Positions 38,500 to 45,223 of a DNA stretch of 64,000 nucleotides are shown piece after piece. A program made the translations under genes and the position numbers. The first letter of the stretch is position 1. Every line of letters begins with the position of its first letter. The DNA comes from Sphingobium ummariense RL-3. GTDB taxonomy: Bacteria; Pseudomonadota; Alphaproteobacteria; Sphingomonadales; Sphingomonadaceae. Location: NCBI RefSeq assembly GCF_000447205.1, contig NZ_AUWY01000100.1, positions 18,428 through 82,427 on the forward strand. The letters are read 5' to 3'. The notes beneath the pieces were generated by a model. The model saw nothing but the letters and a program-made list of their open reading frames with translations. It was not told where the DNA came from and did no database searches.

Positions 38500-38539
38500 G
38501 GTACGTCCTTTCAAAGGTGGGGTTGGAGGGCCGGCCGGG

Positions 38540-39616
38540 TCAGGCCTGCTGATCGTTCTTGGCGGCAAGGAAATCCGCGTGGCTCATGCCGATCTTCGCG
38601 CAGACCGCGACCTCATCGGCCGACAGGGCCGTGAATTTGGCCGGGACTGGGACCTTGCGCGGCGACAAGCCGGCCGCGACGCCGGCCGGTACGTAAGGCT
38701 TGGCGGCAAGGAAATCGGCATGGCTCATGCCCAGCGCCGCGCACACTTCGATCTCTTCGGCCGACAAAGCCGCGTGCGTTGGCGGCATGGGTGCCCCGAG
38801 ATGCAGGAGCGAGGCCGCTACCGCCACGGGCACGTCCAGCTTGGCGGCGAGGAAATCGGCATGACTTAGGTTGAGGGCCGCGCAGGCGGCGCGCTCGTCG
38901 GCGGACAGGCGCTCCATTCCCGTGCCCCGGTAGAAAGAGGCGGCGATGCCCGCGCGCTCCGCATCCTCCTCCATCTGGCTGATTTTCAGTTGCAGGTAGG
39001 CGGCGAAGTCGATCCCTATCCTACGGGCATGGTGCTGCTCTTCTTCCGTCAAGGCTGTCTGAATTTCGCCCGGTGAGCCGCGCGCGGCTGCCTTCAGTTC
39101 CTCCAGCGTCAGCGGCTGGAATTCGCCTTCCACCAACCTACCGCCCATACGGATGGCAGCCGCGACGGCCGGCAAGTCGATCGCGCCGATCGTGACAAGG
39201 GCGGCGTTCTTTAGTTGCAGGACCTCGCCTGTCTTCCCCGCCAGGAAGAGGGGGCTTAGGTAACGATATTCGCGCGCGGCGATCTTCTGTGCGGCGGCGC
39301 TGGTCCATTCCACCTCGGCATAGATGCCGTCCGGTTCGGCGGTGAGGGAGGAGGCCTTTGCCCACCCGGCCGCGATTGCGGCCTGGTCCCGCTGCACGGC
39401 ATGGCCGTAATCGAAATTGAAGTCTGCCGATCCCAGCCAGGCGCGCGTCGCGTCAACGATGCGCTCGGCATGCTGCTGGTCGCGGACAGTGTAGGGGCCG
39501 CGTCCGTCGCGCATTTCGATCCGCCCGACCGGCAGCAGCTTCACCCGGCGCGGGACGCCGCCAACCGGCGCCATGTCGATCGGGCTGGCGGCCACCTCAA
39601 TGAACAGATCAGACAT
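38540..39616 (-). CDS. Mu-like phage I protein (prohead protease/scaffold)
   Basis: A 358-residue protein from ATG 39616 (GGAAGGAA upstream). Residues 20-190 match protein I: RRVKLLPVGRIEMRDGRG, DFNFDYGHAVQRDQAAIAAGW, REYRYLSPLFL and ALVTIGAIDLPAV. The C-terminal third has three copies of LSADE-x4-C-A-x-L-G-M-SHADFLAAK plus a weaker fourth (EEQHHARRIGIDFAAYLQLK). In Mu the protease matures the head and its C-terminal product is the scaffold. Without a capsid gene in the element its purpose here is unclear. Confidence 0.88.
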   Translation of the reverse strand: MSDLFIEVAASPIDMAPVGGVPRRVKLLPVGRIEMRDGRGPYTVRDQQHAERIVDATRAWLGSADFNFDYGHAVQRDQAAIAAGWAKASSLTAEPDGIYAEVEWTSAAAQKIAAREYRYLSPLFLAGKTGEVLQLKNAALVTIGAIDLPAVAAAIRMGGRLVEGEFQPLTLEELKAAARGSPGEIQTALTEEEQHHARRIGIDFAAYLQLKISQMEEDAERAGIAASFYRGTGMERLSADERAACAALNLSHADFLAAKLDVPVAVAASLLHLGAPMPPTHAALSAEEIEVCAALGMSHADFLAAKPYVPAGVAAGLSPRKVPVPAKFTALSADEVAVCAKIGMSHADFLAAKNDQQA

Positions 39617-39675
39617 GGGCATTCCTTCCACGGGGAGGGCTTGGGCAAACGGCGGCGCGGGAGATGGTGAGGGCT

Positions 39676-40125
39676 TCAACCATACTGGTTCCAGCGCCGG
39701 CCCGTATCGAGTGCCGGCAATCTTCCGACAGCCCTCAGGCCCGCCGCTAGGAAACGGGCGTGGCGCTCGGACATCCCGACCAGGGTGGCCACTTTCCTAT
39801 TCGGGAGTCCTGCCAGCTTCGCCCACCGGATGACATTCTGGTCCGCGCGGTTCTTCGCCGTGCTAAGGCTGGGAACGTCGATGCTGCAGCCGCCAAGTTC
39901 CTCCGCGATCAGCTTCGCTTGGGCCACGCCAACGACTTGGGCGAGTTCGCAGTCGGGCGTTATGTTGCGCGGGATGCGGACATAGATTACCGTCCCACCA
40001 AAGGCAGACTGGATTTTGTCCGCGACCTCTCGTCCGCATCTGCGCCGCGCGGTGGAAAGAATACATTGCCGGTCTGCATCATCCCAGACTTCATCACCGT
40101 CTTCGATGAACTCATTATCTATCAT
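39676..40125 (-). CDS. Mor/C-family transcription activator-like protein (copy 2)
   Basis: A 149-residue protein. ATG 40125 has AGGAAAGGGA upstream; the frame stays open upstream so starts at 40296 or 40410 would give 206 or 244 residues. The Mor-type segment is REVADKIQSAFGGTVIYVRIPR (family GG-x-IYIP), followed by a helix-turn-helix-like LAGLPNRKVATLVGMSERHARFLAAGL. In Mu, Mor activates the middle promoter for C. It is a paralogue of the next gene upstream. Confidence 0.75.
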   Translation of the reverse strand: MIDNEFIEDGDEVWDDADRQCILSTARRRCGREVADKIQSAFGGTVIYVRIPRNITPDCELAQVVGVAQAKLIAEELGGCSIDVPSLSTAKNRADQNVIRWAKLAGLPNRKVATLVGMSERHARFLAAGLRAVGRLPALDTGRRWNQYG

Positions 40126-40177
40126 CGCCGTCCCTTTCCTGACGACGAATAGATAACCGGAGAAACCTCCTACTACA

Positions 40178-40195
40178 GGAGGAGATATCTCCTCC
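40178..40195. promoter_or_regulatory. Perfect 18-bp palindrome upstream of Mor-like copy 2
   Basis: GGAGGAGATATCTCCTCC is a perfect palindrome 53 bases upstream of the preferred start. Extra CCTCC/GGAGG half-sites flank it (40167-40182). The stretch is AT-richer than its surroundings and suits an operator or activator site for a dimeric regulator. Confidence 0.6.
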
Positions 40196-40402
40196 CGATG
40201 CTCTATTAGCGGGCGCTTTCGCTTCATCGAACGCCAAGTCGCGCCGATTTTCACCGCGCCATTGACCGGAACGGCAGTGGTGAGGGGATTAAGCATGGGC
40301 CGCCCCCTTTGAGGACGGCGGCAGCAGCCCGCGTGGGCCGTGCTTGACGCGCCGGGCAACGGCTGAAATCGCTTTGGATGCAGCGGAGCGCTCTGCAAGG
40401 GA

Positions 40403-41083
40403 TCAAGCATGACCGCGTGCCCTGGTCGTGGGCGCCGCGTAGAGCCCTGCCGTTTCGGGAAGCGCGGCCGGCGACAGATACCCGGCCCGGCGCAGCCTGC
40501 CGACGATATAAAGTACCTGTTGCCGCTCGCCGCCGATCAGCCCGGCCACGGTATCGGTGCCAAGGCCAGCCAGCTTCGCCCAAGCGATCACTGGCCAACG
40601 TTGCTGCACATCGGAGCGCCCGCCGCACGTTATGTTTACGCGGCTTGCGGCCTCGGGGCAGGACGCGAAGCTTTCATAGCCCATAAGCCGCCATAAGGGC
40701 GACTGTTCCCGCTGGGGCAGTCTGCCGGCCGCGCGCGCGAGGGCGAGGATTTTGTAAACATAGGTCTCTGTGCAGTCGGCATGCCGGGCGGTTTCGCTGC
40801 GCGACAGCCCAATTCGCGCTGCCCAAAGGATAATCGCTTCTCGCGATTTCGTGGTAGGCCGGGGGACATAGTGGCTTGTCCGATGAAGTTCCGCGCAGAC
40901 TTTCAGGGCCGCTTGCAGTCCGATTGCCCTTACGAGAGGGTGGGCGGCACGAATTGCGTTGGCCGCTGGAATATAGATGCGCTGCCCTCCAAGTTGCTCT
41001 TTGAGGCTTTTCAGTGCATCATAACCAGCAACACGCGCAACGGTGTCAACGAGGCTGATACTGTCACTGTCGTCGCTCGGCAT
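40403..41083 (-). CDS. Mor/C-family transcription activator-like protein (copy 1)
   Basis: A 226-residue protein. The ATG at 41083 begins MPSDDSDSISLVDTVARVAG. The Mor signature EQLGGQRIYIPAANAIRAAHPLV lies at 29-51, with a helix-turn-helix ARIGLSRSETARHADCTETYVYKI near 89-112. A second helix-turn-helix-like repeat follows (AKLAGLGTDTVAGLIGGERQQVLY, 169-192), so the protein seems to be a Mor domain plus an added DNA-binding unit. A longer open frame to 41710 reads low-quality sequence and is rejected. Confidence 0.75.
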   Translation of the reverse strand: MPSDDSDSISLVDTVARVAGYDALKSLKEQLGGQRIYIPAANAIRAAHPLVRAIGLQAALKVCAELHRTSHYVPRPTTKSREAIILWAARIGLSRSETARHADCTETYVYKILALARAAGRLPQREQSPLWRLMGYESFASCPEAASRVNITCGGRSDVQQRWPVIAWAKLAGLGTDTVAGLIGGERQQVLYIVGRLRRAGYLSPAALPETAGLYAAPTTRARGHA

Positions 41084-41627
41084 GAGGGCTCCCCGCTTGG
41101 AAGCCTTGTTTAGATCAACTGTATGATGCGCCCTTACATCAACGCATTGAGGCGATCCGGGGGAATGTCGCCACGCCGCGACAAGTGCCTGGTGGGCAAT
41201 GTCGCGATGGCCTGACCGTCCGTAGCGCGGCGGGACGCGCGCCGGCTCGCCATTGAGAGGGGAGGCCGGGGCCTGAATATGCCCTAGGAGCGATTTAAAA
41301 GGGCCTAAGAGGGCAAGCGGGGGAAATTTCCGAAGGAATGGGCCTTGAGCGCCCCGCGCCCTTCTAGCGGGCAATTTTCCGGCCTTATGCGTGTAATGGG
41401 CATGCCGGCCGGAATAAGGTGGGGTCCGAAGGGTGCCGGCAAGCCGGATCGGTTTGAGCACCCGAGTTCGGAATGCTCCACAATCGGACCCCTCGCGGCG
41501 GCATAGCGCGCATCGCTTCGCGATGCAATCAACGAGGGGTTGTCCGCCTTCCGGGGGCGCCTGTGGTAGGCGTTGAAGCTGGCCTAGGCCGGTTGGATCG
41601 AGCGCCGCGAGTGGCGGCGCGCCACGG
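41084..41627. other. Non-coding stretch upstream of the Mor-like genes
   Basis: About 545 bases without a convincing gene. It holds several dyads (GGCCTAGGCC near 41581, a GCGCCGC..GCGGCGC stem at 41602-41620) and short CCTAAGAGGG repeats near 41300. Most likely the promoter region for the Mor-like genes; no standard -10/-35 pair stands out. Confidence 0.5.
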
Positions 41628-41658
41628 TCCTCCGGAGGCCTGAAAGGCACCCGGAGGA
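41628..41658 (-). terminator. Nested hairpin just past the small coiled-coil gene
   Basis: TCCTCCGG and CCGGAGGA pair perfectly over 8 bp, with a second inner stem (GCCT/AGGC). It begins three bases after the stop of the gene ending at 41662 on the minus strand. There is no T tract, so it may be a pause or attenuator rather than a full terminator. Confidence 0.5.
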
Positions 41659-41661
41659 GCC

Positions 41662-41898
41662 TTACGCGGCCCGCCTGCCCCGCTGATCGTCGGCGCCGGC
41701 AGCAGTGCATAGCTGGGCAATCCGCCCGAAGGCCCGCTCGGCCTTTTCAAGCCGTGCCTTTGCCGATCGGGCAATCGCCTCTACAATGTCGATGCGCTCG
41801 CCAGCCATGTTCTCGATTGCGTCCAGCAGGCGCGCCAGATCAGCCTGTATCTCCATCACGTCGGCGACGTCGTCTATGAGCGAAGGGCCGTTGATCAT
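41662..41898 (-). CDS. Small coiled-coil phage-element protein
   Basis: A 78-residue helical protein (VADVMEIQADLARLLDAIEN, EAIARSAKARLEKAERAF). The ATG overlaps the stop of the preceding small gene by 4 bases (ATGA). No known family. It may be a lysis accessory, since it follows the peptidoglycan-binding-like gene, but no membrane segment supports this. Confidence 0.65.
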   Translation of the reverse strand: MINGPSLIDDVADVMEIQADLARLLDAIENMAGERIDIVEAIARSAKARLEKAERAFGRIAQLCTAAGADDQRGRRAA

Positions 41899-42059
41899 TC
41901 TTCCGTTTCCTTCTTGATGGACCGTGCCCGCAAGCGCGCGATGGTCGCGGCGAACGCCGCCATGCGGGGGTCAAGCTCTTCCGATTGCGCGTTGCGCCTT
42001 GCGCAGGCCGGCGCAGCGATATGGCGGAGGGAACCCGCCTCCATGGCCGGCCTACGCAT
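41895..42059 (-). CDS. Very small basic protein between lysis-like gene and coiled-coil gene
   Basis: Fifty-four codons. It reads MRRPAMEAGSLRHIAAPACA, then EELDPRMAAFAATIARLRAR and ends KKETEE. It overlaps its neighbours on both sides (8 bases upstream, 4 downstream), which supports a real gene. Function unknown. Confidence 0.55.
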   Translation of the reverse strand: MRRPAMEAGSLRHIAAPACARRNAQSEELDPRMAAFAATIARLRARSIKKETEE

Positions 42060-43032
42060 CGCCGCCGCTCCACCCGCCCAGCCCCTTCAACCGATCGACC
42101 GTCGCGGCCAAGCCGCCCGGCGCCGGTTGTGCGAGTGTGGCGGCGCCGGTCGATCGGTATTGAGCCTTGGCCGCCTCCTGGTAGGCGATTTTCAGCACGG
42201 GCATCCCCGAGGCTGCATTGGCAAGCACGACGTCCAGCGCCGCCCTCGTCTTCTCGCCCAGGATGCCATCAACTTTCAGCGGCGGAAGCGCGATCAGGAA
42301 CTTGGCCAAGCAGCCGTTGAGCGCCCGTTGCAGCAGCTTCTTCGCCGTGACCGGGTCGCCGTTGACGCCTAGATCGAACAGCATTTCACCGATCGGGCGC
42401 GGGAAGCTCTCCGCGTCGAGGCGCTGCCAGATGCGGGCCAACTCCACCGTGGCGGCAAATCCGCGCCGTGCGGGCCGCGCTATGTTGGCGGCAAGGCTTC
42501 CAGGCGCCGGTCGCGAGGCAGCCTCCAGTCGGCTCGGTCGCGCAACGGCGGCCTCCAGCCGTCCCGGCAATGCGAGCGCGCCCGGCCGATCCCACCGGAC
42601 GCGATCGGCGGCCTCGCTCCACCGGCTGGCCTGCGCGCGCTCGAACGAGGCCCGAAGGCTCCCCCAAGCGCCCGTCACGCGGTCGCGATTCGCGATCACA
42701 TGGGCGGCGCGCTCGTCTGCACTGTCGGGAATCGCACCGCGATATTTCCGGGTTGCCCAGGGTGGGCAGCGCGGCGCGTCCACATAGTCATGGACGGCGT
42801 GCATGCCCTTGGGCGTGTAGGCCTCCACAAGCTCGCTCGTGCGCCCGCGCTCCACCGCAGCCGCCCATTCATGATAGGGGATTTTCAGGACTAGCCGGGC
42901 CTTCAAATCCTGCGCGCGGCGGGCGCGGCGGATAGCGTCGGCGGTCTGCGCCTGAATGTCGCCGATGCGCTCGGCAAGCGCCCGGTTGGAAAACGAGTTG
43001 TGATTGGTCGGGATAGGTGCGTGCATGCCCAT
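42052..43032 (-). CDS. Protein with a C-terminal GH108/peptidoglycan-binding-like domain (lysis-related?), catalytic part not recognised
   Basis: A 326-residue protein from ATG 43032, with a GAGGGA Shine-Dalgarno. Residues 200-293 match the C-terminal half of family 108 lysozymes: IGEMLFDLGVNGDPVTAKKL, then LKVDGILGEKTRAALD. The N-terminal 140 residues (AVHDYVDAPRCPPWATRKYRG) do not show the GH108 active-site region with its EGG motif. The centre is a low-complexity repeat of R-LEAA, ARPSR and LAANIARPA. It may bind cell wall without cutting it. It follows the palindrome-array gene by 17 bases. Confidence 0.6.
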   Translation of the reverse strand: MGMHAPIPTNHNSFSNRALAERIGDIQAQTADAIRRARRAQDLKARLVLKIPYHEWAAAVERGRTSELVEAYTPKGMHAVHDYVDAPRCPPWATRKYRGAIPDSADERAAHVIANRDRVTGAWGSLRASFERAQASRWSEAADRVRWDRPGALALPGRLEAAVARPSRLEAASRPAPGSLAANIARPARRGFAATVELARIWQRLDAESFPRPIGEMLFDLGVNGDPVTAKKLLQRALNGCLAKFLIALPPLKVDGILGEKTRAALDVVLANAASGMPVLKIAYQEAAKAQYRSTGAATLAQPAPGGLAATVDRLKGLGGWSGGDA

Positions 43033-43048
43033 GGGGAATCCCTCTGCC

Positions 43049-43867
43049 TCAGGTGAGTGACGAAAATCGGTGGATGACGCCGCTGGACTGGGGGCGCCGG
43101 GAACGAAGCCGTGCGCCGCGCGGGTCGCTTGGCGTGAAAGCCTGATACGCGGTGCAAAACTGCACCCGCGTAGGGTCGCCGGCCGATACGAGTGCAAACT
43201 TTGCACGCGTATGCCCGCACGCCCGAGCCATAGTGCGGACACCTTGTCCGCAGTATCCGGCGGGATGGATGCCAGTGCAAAGTTTGCACTGGCACGGCGG
43301 CTCGGAAAGGGCCGGTGCAGCGGCAGACGTTGCCGCTGCACCGGGGCGGAGGGATAGTGGTGCCAAGTTGGCACGGCTATCGGCGCGGCCGCATGCCAGT
43401 GCCAACTTGGCACTGGCATGGCGAAGCGTGGCGCTCGCCTCCTGTACGGCGGACATGATGTCCGCCGTATTGCGATCTCCCCATGCGACTGCCGGGATGG
43501 CAGACGCATGCCCTGCCGCTACCGGCCGCGCCGATGCGAGGGTAAAAATTACCCGCGTATCAGCCAACGGCGGCGCCAGCCCGTCCGACGTGAAGTCGTG
43601 AAGTGGGGTAAAGATTACCCGACTATCGGCTGACGACCGCGCCGCCTGGGCGGCATACGGCGGCAAAGATTTCCGCCGTATCGGCCCGCCCGATAGTCGG
43701 CTCAATTTGGGCGGACTATGCCGGGGCGTTGCGGGTTCGCAGGGCGTTGCCGCGCGGCTATACTGCGGCAAAGATTTCCGCAGTATCGGCCCGGACCATA
43801 CGCGGCTCAAAATGAGCCGCGTATGGTCCAGGGCAGCGGTCGGAGCGGATTGGAAGCGGGCCGCCAT
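43049..43867 (-). CDS. 272-residue reading frame built largely of palindromic DNA repeats
   Basis: The frame fits exactly between its neighbours: ATG 43867 follows the upstream stop with the same CATGTCAGTTC junction seen one gene earlier, and its stop lies 17 bases before the next start. The start is MAARFQSAPTAALDHTRL. Nine of the palindromes are read in one phase as a decapeptide of the type [DH]-[TSA]-x-x-[KIN]-[FLM]-[AST]-x-[VLA], e.g. DTRVIFTLAS, HTRAKFALVS, HASAKLALAC, NTADIMSAVQ. Two more give GPILRKSLPQYS and GPIRRKSLPPYA. No membrane segment or known domain. It may be a real repeat protein or a non-coding array that happens to be open. Confidence 0.45.
   Translation of the reverse strand: MAARFQSAPTAALDHTRLILSRVWSGPILRKSLPQYSRAATPCEPATPRHSPPKLSRLSGGPIRRKSLPPYAAQAARSSADSRVIFTPLHDFTSDGLAPPLADTRVIFTLASARPVAAGHASAIPAVAWGDRNTADIMSAVQEASATLRHASAKLALACGRADSRANLAPLSLRPGAAATSAAAPALSEPPCQCKLCTGIHPAGYCGQGVRTMARACGHTRAKFALVSAGDPTRVQFCTAYQAFTPSDPRGARLRSRRPQSSGVIHRFSSLT
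43146..43829. repeat. Array of about fifteen different inverted repeats (hairpins)
   Basis: Hairpins at 43146-43172, 43186-43212, 43230-43256, 43270-43294 (12 bp perfect), 43312-43344 (14 bp perfect), 43353-43381, 43392-43420 (14 bp perfect), 43445-43469 (12 bp perfect), 43482-43510, 43533-43561, 43602-43624, 43655-43681, 43693-43719, 43760-43786 and 43793-43829 (17 bp perfect). Most loops are 1-5 bases; the two CAAAGATTT types have nine. Arms differ between hairpins but fall into families by inner core (GTGCAAA, GTGCCAA, GCGGACA, GGGTAA, GCGG-CAAAGATTT, GGCTCA) and by outer arm (ATACG, ATAGT, TGCCA). Spacing is irregular (10-40 bases). Not CRISPR, not terminators (no T runs). Confidence 0.93.
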
Positions 43868-43868
43868 G

Positions 43869-44192
43869 TCAGTTCACCGCTCCGGCGCCGGCCACCAGAT
43901 CGGCGACGCTGTGAATGTTCCCCGCTTGGATCAAGTCCGCGACCTTGCCGATAAGATCGCGGTCGAGCGCGGCGACGATGGACCGGACGGCAAGGCCATG
44001 CTCGCGCGCCCAATCCTGTTCCGTTGCCTCCTCCAGAAACCGGCGCAGACGCAGCTCCGCCACGGCGCTGGACGCCGCGACCTCGCGCAGCGCCATGCCC
44101 AGCGCCAGCCCGGCAATGTCCATCAACTCGTCTTCCGACGTGTAGGAGCCAGCGGACTGGAGCAGCGCGGCGGGGTTTTGCGGGGGCGCCAT
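43869..44192 (-). CDS. Small helical phage-element protein, paralogue of the next gene upstream
   Basis: A 107-residue protein from ATG 44192. It reads ELMDIAGLALGMALREVAAS and SIVAALDRDLIGKVADLIQ. The pattern D-I-A-G-x-x-L-x-x-A-L-x-E-x-A-A near residue 25 and L-D-x-D near 80 also occurs in the gene at 44194-44499, so the two are diverged tandem copies. Function unknown. Confidence 0.65.
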   Translation of the reverse strand: MAPPQNPAALLQSAGSYTSEDELMDIAGLALGMALREVAASSAVAELRLRRFLEEATEQDWAREHGLAVRSIVAALDRDLIGKVADLIQAGNIHSVADLVAGAGAVN

Positions 44193-44193
44193 G

Positions 44194-44499
44194 TCAGTTC
44201 GCCCCATTGGGGCCGTAGACGGCGGCCCGTTGATCATCGTCGCCGAACAACACCTCGTAGAAAGCAATCCGATGCTCGATATCATCGTCGAGCATGCCGG
44301 CGATGACGCGCGCCCCAAGCGGGTGAGCATCTCCCACAGCAAGGTCTAGCGCGTCGTTCAGAAGGTCGGCGATAGAACGCGCGACAGTGATGTTCATCGC
44401 GGCAATTTCTTGCAAAGCCAACGACAGTTTCATGCCGGCTATGTCGGCATAGGCTTGGTCCCTCAGCGAAGGGGCAGGATCATTGTCGGACGCGCTCAC
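44194..44499 (-). CDS. Small helical phage-element protein, paralogue of the gene downstream
   Basis: A 101-residue protein with a GTG start at 44499 that overlaps the preceding stop (GTGA). It reads AYADIAGMKLSLALQEIAAM, then ARVIAGMLDDDIEHRIAFYE and ends GPNGAN. Related to the 107-residue protein that follows one base later. A longer open frame to 44802 lies inside the upstream gene and is rejected. Confidence 0.65.
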   Translation of the reverse strand: MSASDNDPAPSLRDQAYADIAGMKLSLALQEIAAMNITVARSIADLLNDALDLAVGDAHPLGARVIAGMLDDDIEHRIAFYEVLFGDDDQRAAVYGPNGAN

Positions 44500-45221
44500 T
44501 TGTCGTCCACTCGCTGGAGGCGGGGCCGTGTGATGACGCCCGCCAACGGGTCCAGCGCCTCTTTCCAGAACCGGCCAAGGCTGGACCGCGAAGGCGCGCG
44601 GGATATCCCGAATTGCTCTTGCAGCTTTGCGACCGCGTCGCTGATCGTCATGCGGCGATGCAGAGCGACAACTGCCGCCATGACCGGCTCGTCGTGGTGC
44701 CACTTCGAATAGCGCTGGCGCCGGACGTTGCCTTGCGCGTCGGTGTAGCGGAAGACAGTGGGCGAGCGCGGTAGCGCCTGCGGCATGGCGGGGTTGGTCC
44801 ACGCCTTGTGAGCATCCAAGATCGCCGACATATACTCGACCTTCTGCCGCAGGTCGGCCAACTCTTCGCGGGTCGGATCATAGACCGGCTCAGCTAGCCG
44901 GCCATGCCGCCACGCATAGAACACATCAGCCATCTGCTCCTGCACGGCATCAGCGTTGGGTGCCTCGCTCCACATGCAAAGCCGGTAGGCTTGTCGCTCG
45001 TTGAGGAAATATTGGGTCGTGGGGCGACCGCGCTGCCCATTTTGCACGCGCTGCGTGCAAATTGGTCCATGCTTGGAAAGGCGCGCCTCGTGCTTCTTGA
45101 TCGTGTCGCGAATATTGCGCGGCTGAGCCATGCCCAGCACTTCACCAAGCCGCACATCCAGCACTCGCGGCTGTCCATCCATTTCGCGCAGATCGGTAGC
45201 GCATAAAACCAATGCACCCAT
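44496..45221 (-). CDS. Phage regulatory protein, Rha/antirepressor-like N-terminus with C-terminal helix-turn-helix
   Basis: A 241-residue protein. The N-terminal half (EVLGMAQPRNIRDTIKKHEA, GRPTTQYFLNERQAYRLCMW, VQEQMADVFYAWRHGR) has the order of antirepressor/Rha-type DNA-binding domains. The C-terminus holds TISDAVAKLQEQFGISRAPS, a likely helix-turn-helix. The ATG is two bases after the Ner-like stop. It would act in the early lysogeny/lysis decision. In Mu this place is taken by the transposase gene. A 9-bp-arm palindrome (TTTGCACGC/GCGTGCAAA) lies in the coding sequence at 45041-45061. Confidence 0.6.
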   Translation of the reverse strand: MGALVLCATDLREMDGQPRVLDVRLGEVLGMAQPRNIRDTIKKHEARLSKHGPICTQRVQNGQRGRPTTQYFLNERQAYRLCMWSEAPNADAVQEQMADVFYAWRHGRLAEPVYDPTREELADLRQKVEYMSAILDAHKAWTNPAMPQALPRSPTVFRYTDAQGNVRRQRYSKWHHDEPVMAAVVALHRRMTISDAVAKLQEQFGISRAPSRSSLGRFWKEALDPLAGVITRPRLQRVDDK

Positions 45222-45223
45222 GT

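Noticed and set aside
41084..41710. Longer start for Mor-like copy 1
   Set aside because: The extra ~209 residues are low-complexity and run through a hairpin and part of another gene; ATG 41083 starts exactly before the conserved domain.
43033..43509. N-terminal extension of the GH108-like gene through the palindrome array
   Set aside because: A good Shine-Dalgarno precedes the ATG at 43032, while the extension reads array sequence out of any conserved context.
43146..43829. CRISPR array
   Set aside because: Repeats differ in sequence, are themselves palindromes and have irregular spacing; there are no cas genes.
43146..43829. Series of transcription terminators
   Set aside because: No hairpin is followed by a T run on either strand, and genes continue across the region.
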